Origin: DASWRT01 sp036403035
GTDB taxonomy: Bacteria > Pseudomonadota > Alphaproteobacteria > ATCC43930 > CGMCC-115725
Reading direction: 5' to 3'
DNA length: 15,122 nucleotides
NCBI GenBank assembly: GCA_036403035.1
Contig: DASWRT010000269.1
Span: 1 to 15,122 of the forward strand
Shown: one piece after another, positions 1-6,872 of the stretch
How positions within the stretch are numbered: position 1 is the stretch's first letter
Layout of the letters: each line of letters begins with the position of its first letter
Notes under the pieces: generated by a model
What the model was told of the DNA's origin: nothing
Database searches by the model: none
What the model saw: only the letters and a program-made list of their open reading frames with translations
Made by a program: the position numbers and the translations under genes

Positions 1-186
1 GCCGAGCACCGCCATCAGCCGCCATTCCGGGATCGTGAGGTCGAAACGCCTGGCGTAGAGTCGCGCGATCGTCGCCGAGATCCGGTTGGAGACGACCGAC
101 AGCCGGTACGGAAGGAACCGCTCCAGCTCCAGGACGGGGGCGGCGACGCCGGCTGGGCCGAGGTCAGCTCTTGGAATTGGTTTCAT
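1..186 (-). CDS. MarR-family transcriptional regulator (N-terminal part only)
   Basis: A minus-strand frame opens at the ATG whose first base is 186 and runs without a stop for 62 codons to the window edge, so the rest of the gene is missing. Residues about 20-62 read like the first helices of a MarR winged-helix protein: an LxxFLPYRLS segment, then VSNRISATIARLYARRF and LTIPEWRLMAVLG, the usual lead-in to the DNA-binding domain. An in-frame stop just upstream (193-195) fixes this as the first possible start. No Shine-Dalgarno is visible. The predicted promoter would start transcription at or next to the ATG, so the mRNA may be leaderless. The gene is divergent from hppD, so the likely role is local control of the homogentisate operon and of itself. 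The family is clear; the ligand and target are inferred. Confidence 0.85.
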   Translation of the reverse strand, partial: MKPIPRADLGPAGVAAPVLELERFLPYRLSVVSNRISATIARLYARRFDLTIPEWRLMAVLG

Positions 187-199
187 ATGTAACTATTTT
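171..199 (+). promoter_or_regulatory. Candidate hppD operon promoter with embedded operator
   Basis: A possible -35 box TTGGAA (171-176) and -10 box TATTTT (194-199) are separated by exactly 17 bases, each matching the sigma-70 consensus at four of six positions. The spacer holds GTTTCATATGTAAC (180-193), a palindrome around CATATG that matches at all but one base pair. It is an AT-rich island in otherwise GC-rich DNA, just upstream of hppD and overlapping the start codon of the divergent MarR gene. A palindrome between -35 and -10 is a classic repressor site. No start site has been measured, so both promoter and operator are predictions. Confidence 0.5.
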
Positions 200-222
200 G
201 TGAGGTCAGCACCGGGCGTCAA
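195..222 (-). promoter_or_regulatory. Candidate promoter of the MarR-family gene
   Basis: On the minus strand TTGACG (222 to 217, five of six consensus bases) is followed after 16 bases by CAAAAT (200 to 195, four of six). Transcription would begin around 186-188, at or within two bases of the ATG, which would explain why no ribosome-binding site is seen. The box overlaps the hppD -10 box and abuts the CATATG palindrome, so one bound regulator could block both directions. Confidence 0.4.
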
Positions 223-262
223 GCGTCGCCGCCGCACAGCACCGAACAGACCGGAGGAATTG

Positions 263-1378
<1,116 letters not shown>

Positions 1379-1398
1379 CGAAAGGGGAGGGAACGCCG

Positions 1399-2571
1399 AT
1401 GAAGAACTGGATCAGCTTCCCCCACAAGGAGGGGAACGCCTCGCGGCAGGCGCACGCCGATTTGCCGTTCGGCACCTACGAGCGGGAGCTGGGCAAGGAG
1501 GGCTTTTTCGGGCCGGCGACGCACATGTACCACGCCCATCCGCCGACCGGATGGGTCGATTGGGAGGGGCCGCTGAAGCCGCGCGCCTTCGACCTCACCA
1601 AGATCGACCGCGTCGCCGCGTCGCCGTGGGACGCCGACATGATCCTGTCGAACCCGCACGTCAAGTTCCGGCAGTGGCGGACCGAAGGCGGCCGCATGGA
1701 CCATCTCGTGCGCAACGGCGACGGCGACGAACTGCTGTTCGTCCATGAGGGCGAGGGCGACCTGTACTGCGACTACGGGCATCTCTCGTTCCGCGACGGC
1801 GACTATATCGTGCTGCCGCGCGGCACGATGTGGCGGATCGAGAGCGGTGCGCCGGCGACCCTGCTCCTGATCGAGGCGACGAACGACAGCTACCGGCTGC
1901 CCGAGAAGGGGGTGCTGGGGCCGCACGCGATCTTCGACCCGGCGGTGCTTCAGGTCCCGGCGATCGACGACGCGTTCAAGGCGCAGCAGAAGGACGACGG
2001 ACCGGGCGGCGCCGACGGCACGTGGAAGGTGCGGATCAAGCGGCGCGACGCGCTGTCGACCGTGACCTATCCGTTCAACCCGCTGGACGCGATCGGCTGG
2101 AAGGGCGATCTAGCGCCGGTGAAGCTCAACTGGCGGGACATCCGCCCGGTGATGAGCCACCGCTATCACCTGCCGCCCTCGGCGCACACGACCTTCGCCG
2201 CCGGGCGCTTCGTCGTCTGCACCTTCGTGCCGCGGCCGTTCGAGAGCGACCCCGGCGCTCTCAAGGTGCCGTTCTTCCACAACAACGACGATTTCGACGA
2301 GGTGATCTTCTATCACCGCGGCAAGTTCTTCTCGCGCGACAACATCCATCCCGGCATGGTGACGCTGCATCCCTGCGGCTTCACGCACGGGCCGCATCCG
2401 AAGGCGTTGAAGGGCATGCTGACGCCGAAATCGGGCGAGACCGACGAGGTCGCGGTGATGATCGACGCCCGCGACGCGCTGGAGATCGCGAAGCTGCCGG
2501 AGGGCATCGAGTTCACCGGCTACATCGATTCGTGGAAGACCCCTGCCCAGCCCAAGGAGGCCGCGGAGTAA
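1399..2571 (+). CDS. hmgA: Homogentisate 1,2-dioxygenase, short form
   Basis: Opens the ring of homogentisate to give maleylacetoacetate. The protein has 390 residues, shorter than the 430-445 of human and Pseudomonas enzymes but close to the shorter HmgA type. It has a cupin-like N-terminal half (for example FVHEGEGDLYCDYG, about 115-127) and a C-terminal half with the metal-binding signature. Predicted Fe(II) ligands are His294 (FFHNNDDFDE), Glu301 and His330 (FTHGPHP). The His-to-Glu gap is seven residues, one more than in the human enzyme. A purine-rich SD (GGGGAGGG, 1384-1391) precedes the ATG. The stop codon TAA shares its last base with the start codon of the following FAH gene, suggesting translational coupling. 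Assignment is strong from motifs and operon context; activity on homogentisate rather than a close analogue is inferred. Confidence 0.92.
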   Translation: MKNWISFPHKEGNASRQAHADLPFGTYERELGKEGFFGPATHMYHAHPPTGWVDWEGPLKPRAFDLTKIDRVAASPWDADMILSNPHVKFRQWRTEGGRMDHLVRNGDGDELLFVHEGEGDLYCDYGHLSFRDGDYIVLPRGTMWRIESGAPATLLLIEATNDSYRLPEKGVLGPHAIFDPAVLQVPAIDDAFKAQQKDDGPGGADGTWKVRIKRRDALSTVTYPFNPLDAIGWKGDLAPVKLNWRDIRPVMSHRYHLPPSAHTTFAAGRFVVCTFVPRPFESDPGALKVPFFHNNDDFDEVIFYHRGKFFSRDNIHPGMVTLHPCGFTHGPHPKALKGMLTPKSGETDEVAVMIDARDALEIAKLPEGIEFTGYIDSWKTPAQPKEAAE

Positions 2572-3563
2572 TGAAGCTCGCCAGCCTGAAGCAGGGCGGC
2601 CGCGACGGCACGCTCGTCGTCGTCGACCGGGACCTCGTCCGCGCCGTCGCGGCGCCGCAGATCGCGCGCACCATGCAGGCCGCGATGGACGATTGGGCCA
2701 ATGTGGAGCCGCAGCTCCGCGAGGCCTCCATCCGGCTCAACACCGGCCATGTCGATGGCGAGTTCGCCTTCGACCAGGACGCCTGCGCCTCGCCGCTGCC
2801 GCGTGCGTTCCAATGGTGCGACGGCTCGGCCTACCTGTACCATGTCGAGCTGGTGCGCAAGGCGCGCAAGGCGGAGATGCCGCCCAGCTTCTACAGCGAT
2901 CCGCTGATGTATCAGGGCGGCTCCGACAGCTTCATCGGGCCGCACGACGACATCCTGGTGCAGGACGAGGCCTACGGCATCGACCTGGAAGGCGAGGTCG
3001 CGGTGATCGTCGGCGACGTGCCGATGGGGATCTCGTCCGCCGAGGCCGGCCGCCATATCCGGCTGCTGATGCTGGTCAACGACGTCAGCCTGCGCAACCT
3101 GATCCCGACCGAGCTGGCGAAGGGTTTCGGCTTCTTCAACGGCAAGCCGGCGACGGCGTTCTCGCCGGTCGCGGTGACGCCGGACGAGCTGGGCGAGGCG
3201 TGGGACGGGCGCACGCTCAACCTGCCGCTCCTGAGCCATGTCAACGGCAAGGAACTGGGCCACCCCAATGCCGGCGCCGACATGAACTTCGATTTCCCGC
3301 AGCTGATCGCGCATGCGGCGAAGACGCGCGAGCTTGAGGCGGGGACGATCGTGGGGTCCGGCACGGTGTCGAACCGCGATCCGTCGACGGGCTCGTCGTG
3401 CCTCGCCGAGGTCCGCATGCTCGAAACGATCGAGCAGGGCGCCCCGGCGACGCCGTTCCTGCGCTTCGGCGCCACCGTCCGGATCGAGATGTTCGACAAG
3501 GACCGCTTCTCGATCTTCGGCGCGATCGACCAGACGGTGAGGAAGTACACGCCGCCCGCCTGA
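2571..3563 (+). CDS. Fumarylacetoacetate hydrolase family protein (likely fumarylacetoacetase)
   Basis: Probably cleaves fumarylacetoacetate to fumarate and acetoacetate, the last step of the pathway. The protein has 330 residues, against about 420 in the animal enzyme, and carries the FAH fold. Likely divalent-metal ligands are Glu140 and Glu142 in GIDLEGEVAVIVG and Asp171 in LVNDVSLR, with Asp110 (FYSDPLMYQGGSD) a possible fourth. Other family marks are GFGFFNGKPATAFSPV and GSGTVSNRD. At the position of the catalytic His of animal FAH (RQH in the mouse enzyme) this protein seems to read YQGG. That is my alignment by eye, and I recall the same in other short bacterial FAH enzymes. The SD AAGGAGG (2554-2560) lies ten bases before the ATG, which overlaps the hmgA stop by one base. 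A related hydrolase activity cannot be excluded. Confidence 0.88.
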   Translation: MKLASLKQGGRDGTLVVVDRDLVRAVAAPQIARTMQAAMDDWANVEPQLREASIRLNTGHVDGEFAFDQDACASPLPRAFQWCDGSAYLYHVELVRKARKAEMPPSFYSDPLMYQGGSDSFIGPHDDILVQDEAYGIDLEGEVAVIVGDVPMGISSAEAGRHIRLLMLVNDVSLRNLIPTELAKGFGFFNGKPATAFSPVAVTPDELGEAWDGRTLNLPLLSHVNGKELGHPNAGADMNFDFPQLIAHAAKTRELEAGTIVGSGTVSNRDPSTGSSCLAEVRMLETIEQGAPATPFLRFGATVRIEMFDKDRFSIFGAIDQTVRKYTPPA

Positions 3564-3574
3564 GCGCGCTTGAT

Positions 3575-3669
3575 CTCCCTCTCCCCTTGTGGGAGAGGGT
3601 CGGGGTGAGGGGGCTAAGCCGAGTGACTTCAGAGCGACGTCACCCCTCACTCTCCCGCAAGGGGAGAGG
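3575..3669. repeat. Paired inverted REP-like element (copies A and B)
   Basis: Copy A (3575-3613) is a hairpin, CCTCTCCCCTT against GGGAGAGG, with the tail GGTCGGGGTGAGGGG. Copy B (3641-3669) is the same unit in opposite orientation, with a tail a few bases shorter. The tails face each other across about 27 bases, so the whole block could also fold into one long stem. It lies between the FAH stop and the maiA start. The same unit recurs, again as a facing pair, at 6724-6852. The arrangement resembles the paired REP (BIME) elements of Proteobacteria. It could act as a 3' mRNA-stabilising or partial termination structure, so whether maiA shares the hppD transcript is open. Confidence 0.85.
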
Positions 3670-3698
3670 CAGCAAGAATTGTTGGGAGACGCCCGGTC

Positions 3699-4343
3699 AT
3701 GATGAAGCTCTACGGCTATTTCCGCTCCTCCGCCTCGTTCCGGGTGCGGATCGCGCTCAACCTCAAGAACCTGCCGTACGAGCCGGTCTTCATCCATCTG
3801 CGCAAGAGCGAGCAGAGGCGGCCGGAGTATCTGGAGATCAACCCGACGGGGCTGGTGCCGTCGCTGGAGGATGACGGGCAGGTCTTCATCCAGTCGCTCG
3901 CGATCATCGAATATCTCGACGAGACGCACCCCGAGCCGCCGCTGCTGCCGGGGCATCCGGCGGACCGGGCGCGGGTGCGCGCGCTCGCAAACATCGTCGC
4001 GTGCGACATCCATCCGATCGACAATTTGCGCGTGCTCCGCTACCTGTCGCGCAATCTCGGCCAGGACGAGGCGGGCATCCAGCGCTGGTTCGACCACTGG
4101 ATCGTCGAGGGGTTCGACGCGCTCGAACGGATCATGGCGGATGACGGGCAGACCGGCGAGTTCTGCCATGGCGACGAACCCGGCCTCGCCGACGTCTGCC
4201 TTGTGCCGCAGGTCGTCAACGCCCAGCGCTACAAGCTCGACATGACGCCCTATCCGACGATCCGGCGCGTCTTCGAGAACTGCATGAAGATCGACGCCTT
4301 CGACCGGGCGCACCCATCGAAGCAGCCCGACTACGAGGCGTGA
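3699..4343 (+). CDS. maiA: Maleylacetoacetate isomerase (zeta-class GST)
   Basis: Glutathione-dependent cis-trans isomerase converting maleylacetoacetate to fumarylacetoacetate, the step between HmgA and the FAH hydrolase. The 214-residue length is normal. The N-terminal thioredoxin-like domain carries SSASFRVRIALNLK (10-23), the zeta-class glutathione signature with Ala where many members have Cys. NPTGLVPSLEDD and QSLAIIEYLDE form the glutathione-binding region. The C-terminal helical domain holds GDEPGLADVCLVPQV and DMTPYPTI. Two adjacent ATG codons (3699, 3702) are possible starts; the first is used, with GGGAG at 3684-3688. It is separated from the FAH gene by 135 bases containing the REP-like pair. 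The assignment is strong, with the pathway context as independent support. Confidence 0.95.
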   Translation: MMKLYGYFRSSASFRVRIALNLKNLPYEPVFIHLRKSEQRRPEYLEINPTGLVPSLEDDGQVFIQSLAIIEYLDETHPEPPLLPGHPADRARVRALANIVACDIHPIDNLRVLRYLSRNLGQDEAGIQRWFDHWIVEGFDALERIMADDGQTGEFCHGDEPGLADVCLVPQVVNAQRYKLDMTPYPTIRRVFENCMKIDAFDRAHPSKQPDYEA

Positions 4344-4352
4344 TCGTCCGGG

Positions 4353-4387
4353 CGCACGCACCGGTCGTACCGGGCCGGTGCGCTGCG
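4353..4387 (+). terminator. GC-rich hairpin after maiA, possible terminator
   Basis: CGCACGCACCGG (4353-4364) pairs with CCGGTGCGCTGCG (4375-4387) with one bulged base and a ten-base loop, nine bases after the maiA stop. No T-run follows, so it is not a textbook intrinsic terminator and may only stabilise the 3' end. About 20 bases on, 4405-4446 is relatively AT-rich and could hold the promoter of the next gene, but I see no convincing -35/-10 pair there. Confidence 0.35.
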
Positions 4388-4543
4388 GCGCCGGCTTCCG
4401 TCCAAGTAGCAATGTATTTGCGTTCACACATCGAATCATAGCATTCGGCTTGGCTCGCCGCGCATTTCGGCCGATGCTGTGCCCACTGGCCCAGCCGGTG
4501 CGAATGGGCTGGCGTCCTGGCAGTTGTGGGTGGAAAGGCAGCA

Positions 4544-5854
4544 ATGCCGACGGATCTTACGAAGCTCGACACCGAGACGCTCCTCGCCGTCAGCGGCAAG
4601 CTGCGGGCGCGCTACGACGACCTCCGCGCCCGCGGATTGCGGCTCGACATGACGCGGGGCAAGCCGTCGTCGGCGCAACTCGATCTGGCGTCGCCGCTGC
4701 TGTCGCTGCCCGGCCCGGACGACTACAAGGCGGCGGACGGCACGGACTGCCGCAACTACGGCAATCCCCAGGGCCTGCCGGAGGCGCGCGCGCTGCTCTC
4801 GGGGCCTTTCCAGATCCCGGCGGCGCAGATGGTGTTCGGCAACAATTCGAGCCTCGCGCTGATGCACGACTGCATCGTCTACGCGATGCTGCACGGCACC
4901 TGCGACAGCCGCTCGCCGTGGTCGAAGGAAGCGGCGGCGTCGGGGCCGGTCGCGTTCATCTGCCCGGTGCCGGGCTACGACCGCCATTACCACCTCTGCG
5001 AGGAATACGGGATCGAGCTGATTACGGTGCCGATGACCGATCGCGGTCCGGACATGGATACGGTCGAGCGCCTCGTCGCCTCGGACCCGCGCATCAAGGG
5101 CATGTGGTGCGTCCCGAAATACAGCAACCCCACGGGCGCAATCTATGACGAGGAGACGGCCCGGCGTCTGGCGTCGATGCGGACCGCCGCGCCGGACTTC
5201 CGGCTGTTCTGGGACAATGCCTATGCAGTCCACCACCTGACCGACGAGCGCGTCGAGATTCCGGACATGCTGGCGCTCTGCGAGCGCGCGGGGCAGCCGA
5301 ACCGGCCGTTCGTCTTCGGCTCGACGTCCAAGATCACGCTCGCCGGCTCCGGTCTCGCGCTCTTCGGCGGCTCGCCGGAGAACGTCAAGTGGCTGCTGGC
5401 GCGGATGAGCCGCCGCACGATCGGGCCGGACAAGCTCAACCAGCTCCGCCACGTCCGCTTCCTGCGCGACGAGGCCGGTCTCCATGCGCACATGGAGCGG
5501 CACAGGGCGATCATCGGGCCGAAGTTCGATGCGGTGCAGGAGATCTTCGAGCGCGAGCTTGGCGGCAGCGGCGTCGCGCGCTGGACGACCCCGAAGGGCG
5601 GCTACTTCGTCAGCCTCGACGTGATGGACGGCTGCGCCCGGCGGGTCATCGAGCTGGCGAAGGAGGCAGGGATCGCCGTGACGCCGGCCGGCGCGACCTT
5701 CCCTGGCGGACGCGATCCGCACGACCGCAACATCCGCATCGCGCCGACCTTTCCCGATGTCGCCGAGGTCAGACAGGCTGTCGAGGGGATCGCGCTCTGC
5801 GCCCTCGTCGCAGCAGTCGACAGGCTGCTCGGGAGCCGGCATGCGAACGCGTGA
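4544..5854 (+). CDS. PLP-dependent aminotransferase, aspartate-aminotransferase type (PF12897-like)
   Basis: A 436-residue fold-type I aminotransferase resembling the Ic subgroup of aspartate aminotransferases known from actinobacteria. Evidence: LDMTRGKPSSAQLDLA near residue 33, YGNPQGLPEAR, the cofactor segment CVPKYSNPTG, the Asp and Tyr of FWDNAYAVHHL, the Schiff-base lysine Lys263 in FGSTSKITLAGSGLALFGG, and a C-terminal substrate-carboxylate Arg in NIRIAPTFP. The start at 4544 is preferred: GGAAAGG (4532-4538) precedes it, while the alternative GTG at 4526 lacks an SD. Likely reaction is aspartate plus 2-oxoglutarate to oxaloacetate plus glutamate. Its place beside a tyrosine pathway allows a role in making 4-hydroxyphenylpyruvate, but this is only contextual. 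It ends nine bases from the convergent thioredoxin-fold gene. Confidence 0.9.
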   Translation: MPTDLTKLDTETLLAVSGKLRARYDDLRARGLRLDMTRGKPSSAQLDLASPLLSLPGPDDYKAADGTDCRNYGNPQGLPEARALLSGPFQIPAAQMVFGNNSSLALMHDCIVYAMLHGTCDSRSPWSKEAAASGPVAFICPVPGYDRHYHLCEEYGIELITVPMTDRGPDMDTVERLVASDPRIKGMWCVPKYSNPTGAIYDEETARRLASMRTAAPDFRLFWDNAYAVHHLTDERVEIPDMLALCERAGQPNRPFVFGSTSKITLAGSGLALFGGSPENVKWLLARMSRRTIGPDKLNQLRHVRFLRDEAGLHAHMERHRAIIGPKFDAVQEIFERELGGSGVARWTTPKGGYFVSLDVMDGCARRVIELAKEAGIAVTPAGATFPGGRDPHDRNIRIAPTFPDVAEVRQAVEGIALCALVAAVDRLLGSRHANA

Positions 5855-5863
5855 CGCCTGCCG

Positions 5864-6628
5864 TCACCCCGACTTGCGGGCGGCGGCGACCTTTTCCTTG
5901 ATCGTCGCCGCATCGACGGCGCCGGGGATCAGCTCGTTGCCGATCACGAAGGCCGGCGTGCCGCGGATGTCGAGCGCCTGCGCCAAGGCATAGTTGTGCT
6001 TCAGCGCCGTCTCGATGTCCGGCGACTTCATGTCCTCCTTCAGCCGGTCGACGTCGAGCCCGACCGACGAAGCCGCCTTCATCACGGCGTCCTCGTTAAG
6101 CTGTCCCTTCGTCGCGAGCAGCGCGTTATGGAACGGCTCGTACTTCCCCTGCTTCTGCGCGGCGAGCGCGGCGCGCGAGGCGGTCACGGAGTCCTTGCCG
6201 AGCACGGGGAACTCCTTCGCGACGAAGCGCAGCTTCTTGTCCTCGCCGAGCAGCGCCTGGATACCCGCATGCATTTGCTTGCAGTAGGGGCAGCGATAGT
6301 CGAAGAACTCGACGATCGTCACGTCGCCCTTCGGGTTGCCCAGCACCGGCGCCGCCGGATCGGCGAGCAGTTCCTCCCGCCTGTCCTTCATCGCCTTCTG
6401 CGCCTGCTCCATGGAGAGCTGCTGCTGCTTCTGCTCCGCCGCCTGGAGCGCCTCGATCAGCACCTCCGGGTGGTTCAGCAGGTAGTCGTGGACCAGCTTC
6501 TCGACGGCGTCCTTCTGCTCGGCGCTGAGCGGATCAGCCGCCGCGGCCGGCTTCGGAAGCGTGAGCGGCGTCGTTGCTACGGCGGCGGCGAGGGCCAGGG
6601 CGGCGGCGAGGGGAAGGCGGCGCGGCAT
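5864..6628 (-). CDS. DsbA/ScsC-like periplasmic thiol-disulfide oxidoreductase
   Basis: A 254-residue secreted protein. The first 30 residues are a signal peptide (arginines, an Ala/Leu-rich core, cleavage probably after PKPAAA). Residues about 33-95 form a charged, Gln-rich helical segment (LSAEQKDAVEKLVHDYLL through QQQLSMEQAQ), like the oligomerising N-terminal domain of ScsC proteins. The thioredoxin domain has the active site Cys113-Pro-Tyr-Cys116 in FFDYRCPYCKQ and the cis-proline loop Thr224-Pro225 in IRGTPAFVIG. It probably makes or reshuffles disulfides in envelope proteins; whether it acts as oxidase or isomerase cannot be told. The start at 6628 begins the signal peptide. The frame is open back to 6772, but that extension translates a REP-like hairpin (PYPLPQAGEG) and is spurious. 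No ScsB/DsbD partner is in the window. Confidence 0.93.
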   Translation of the reverse strand: MPRRLPLAAALALAAAVATTPLTLPKPAAAADPLSAEQKDAVEKLVHDYLLNHPEVLIEALQAAEQKQQQLSMEQAQKAMKDRREELLADPAAPVLGNPKGDVTIVEFFDYRCPYCKQMHAGIQALLGEDKKLRFVAKEFPVLGKDSVTASRAALAAQKQGKYEPFHNALLATKGQLNEDAVMKAASSVGLDVDRLKEDMKSPDIETALKHNYALAQALDIRGTPAFVIGNELIPGAVDAATIKEKVAAARKSG

Positions 6629-6723
6629 CAAACGACTCTGGGCATTGCGGGGAACATCACCACTATGTGCAGAAAGCACGGCGGAGCGCCAGCGCGGCGC
6701 TGACGGAGAGGTTACGGACCTAA

Positions 6724-6852
6724 CTCCCTCTCCCGCCTGCGGGAGAGGGTAGGGGTGAGGGCCGGCAGCCATTCTGCTCCGGCGTAAGTCATTTAGAATG
6801 AATAGAAAAGCCCCCTCACCCCGGCCCTCTCCCGCAAGCGGGAGAGGGAGGG
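6724..6852. repeat. Paired inverted REP-like element (copies C and D)
   Basis: Copy C (6724-6761) has the hairpin CCCTCTCCCGC with GCGGGAGAGGG and the tail TAGGGGTGAGGG. Copy D (6811-6852) is the reverse complement of the same unit, CCCCTCACCCCGG then CCCTCTCCCGCAAGCGGGAG. The tails face each other across about 50 bases of more AT-rich DNA. This is the same family and layout as the pair at 3575-3669. The block sits between the 3' end of the binding-protein gene and the 5' end of the DsbA-like gene, so it could act as a 3' stabiliser or attenuator for that transcript. Confidence 0.88.
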
Positions 6853-6872
6853 TTGGAGGCGATGCTCCTTCG

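Noticed and set aside
160..210. 9-base direct repeat GAGGTCAGC at 160-168 and 202-210 as an operator pair
   Set aside because: It flanks the palindrome only roughly symmetrically and one copy lies within the regulator coding sequence; chance is not excluded, so it is mentioned only as a side note.
1830..2570. Long plus-strand frame continuing from within hmgA into the FAH gene
   Set aside because: The portion before 2571 is a shifted hmgA frame; the true FAH start is the ATG overlapping the hmgA stop, with a good SD.
3575..3669. REP-like block read as an intrinsic terminator of the hppD operon
   Set aside because: No T-run follows either hairpin, and the same unit occurs at a second locus as a facing pair, so a dispersed repeat explains it better.
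2520..4544. 674-codon minus-strand frame across the FAH gene and maiA
   Set aside because: It is antisense to two clear enzymes, crosses a REP-like pair and has no recognisable domain; it arises from GC-rich third positions.
4436..5842. 468-codon minus-strand frame opposite the PF12897-like aminotransferase
   Set aside because: Antisense shadow, rich in Arg/Ala/Asp, no motif; the plus strand has full aminotransferase motifs.
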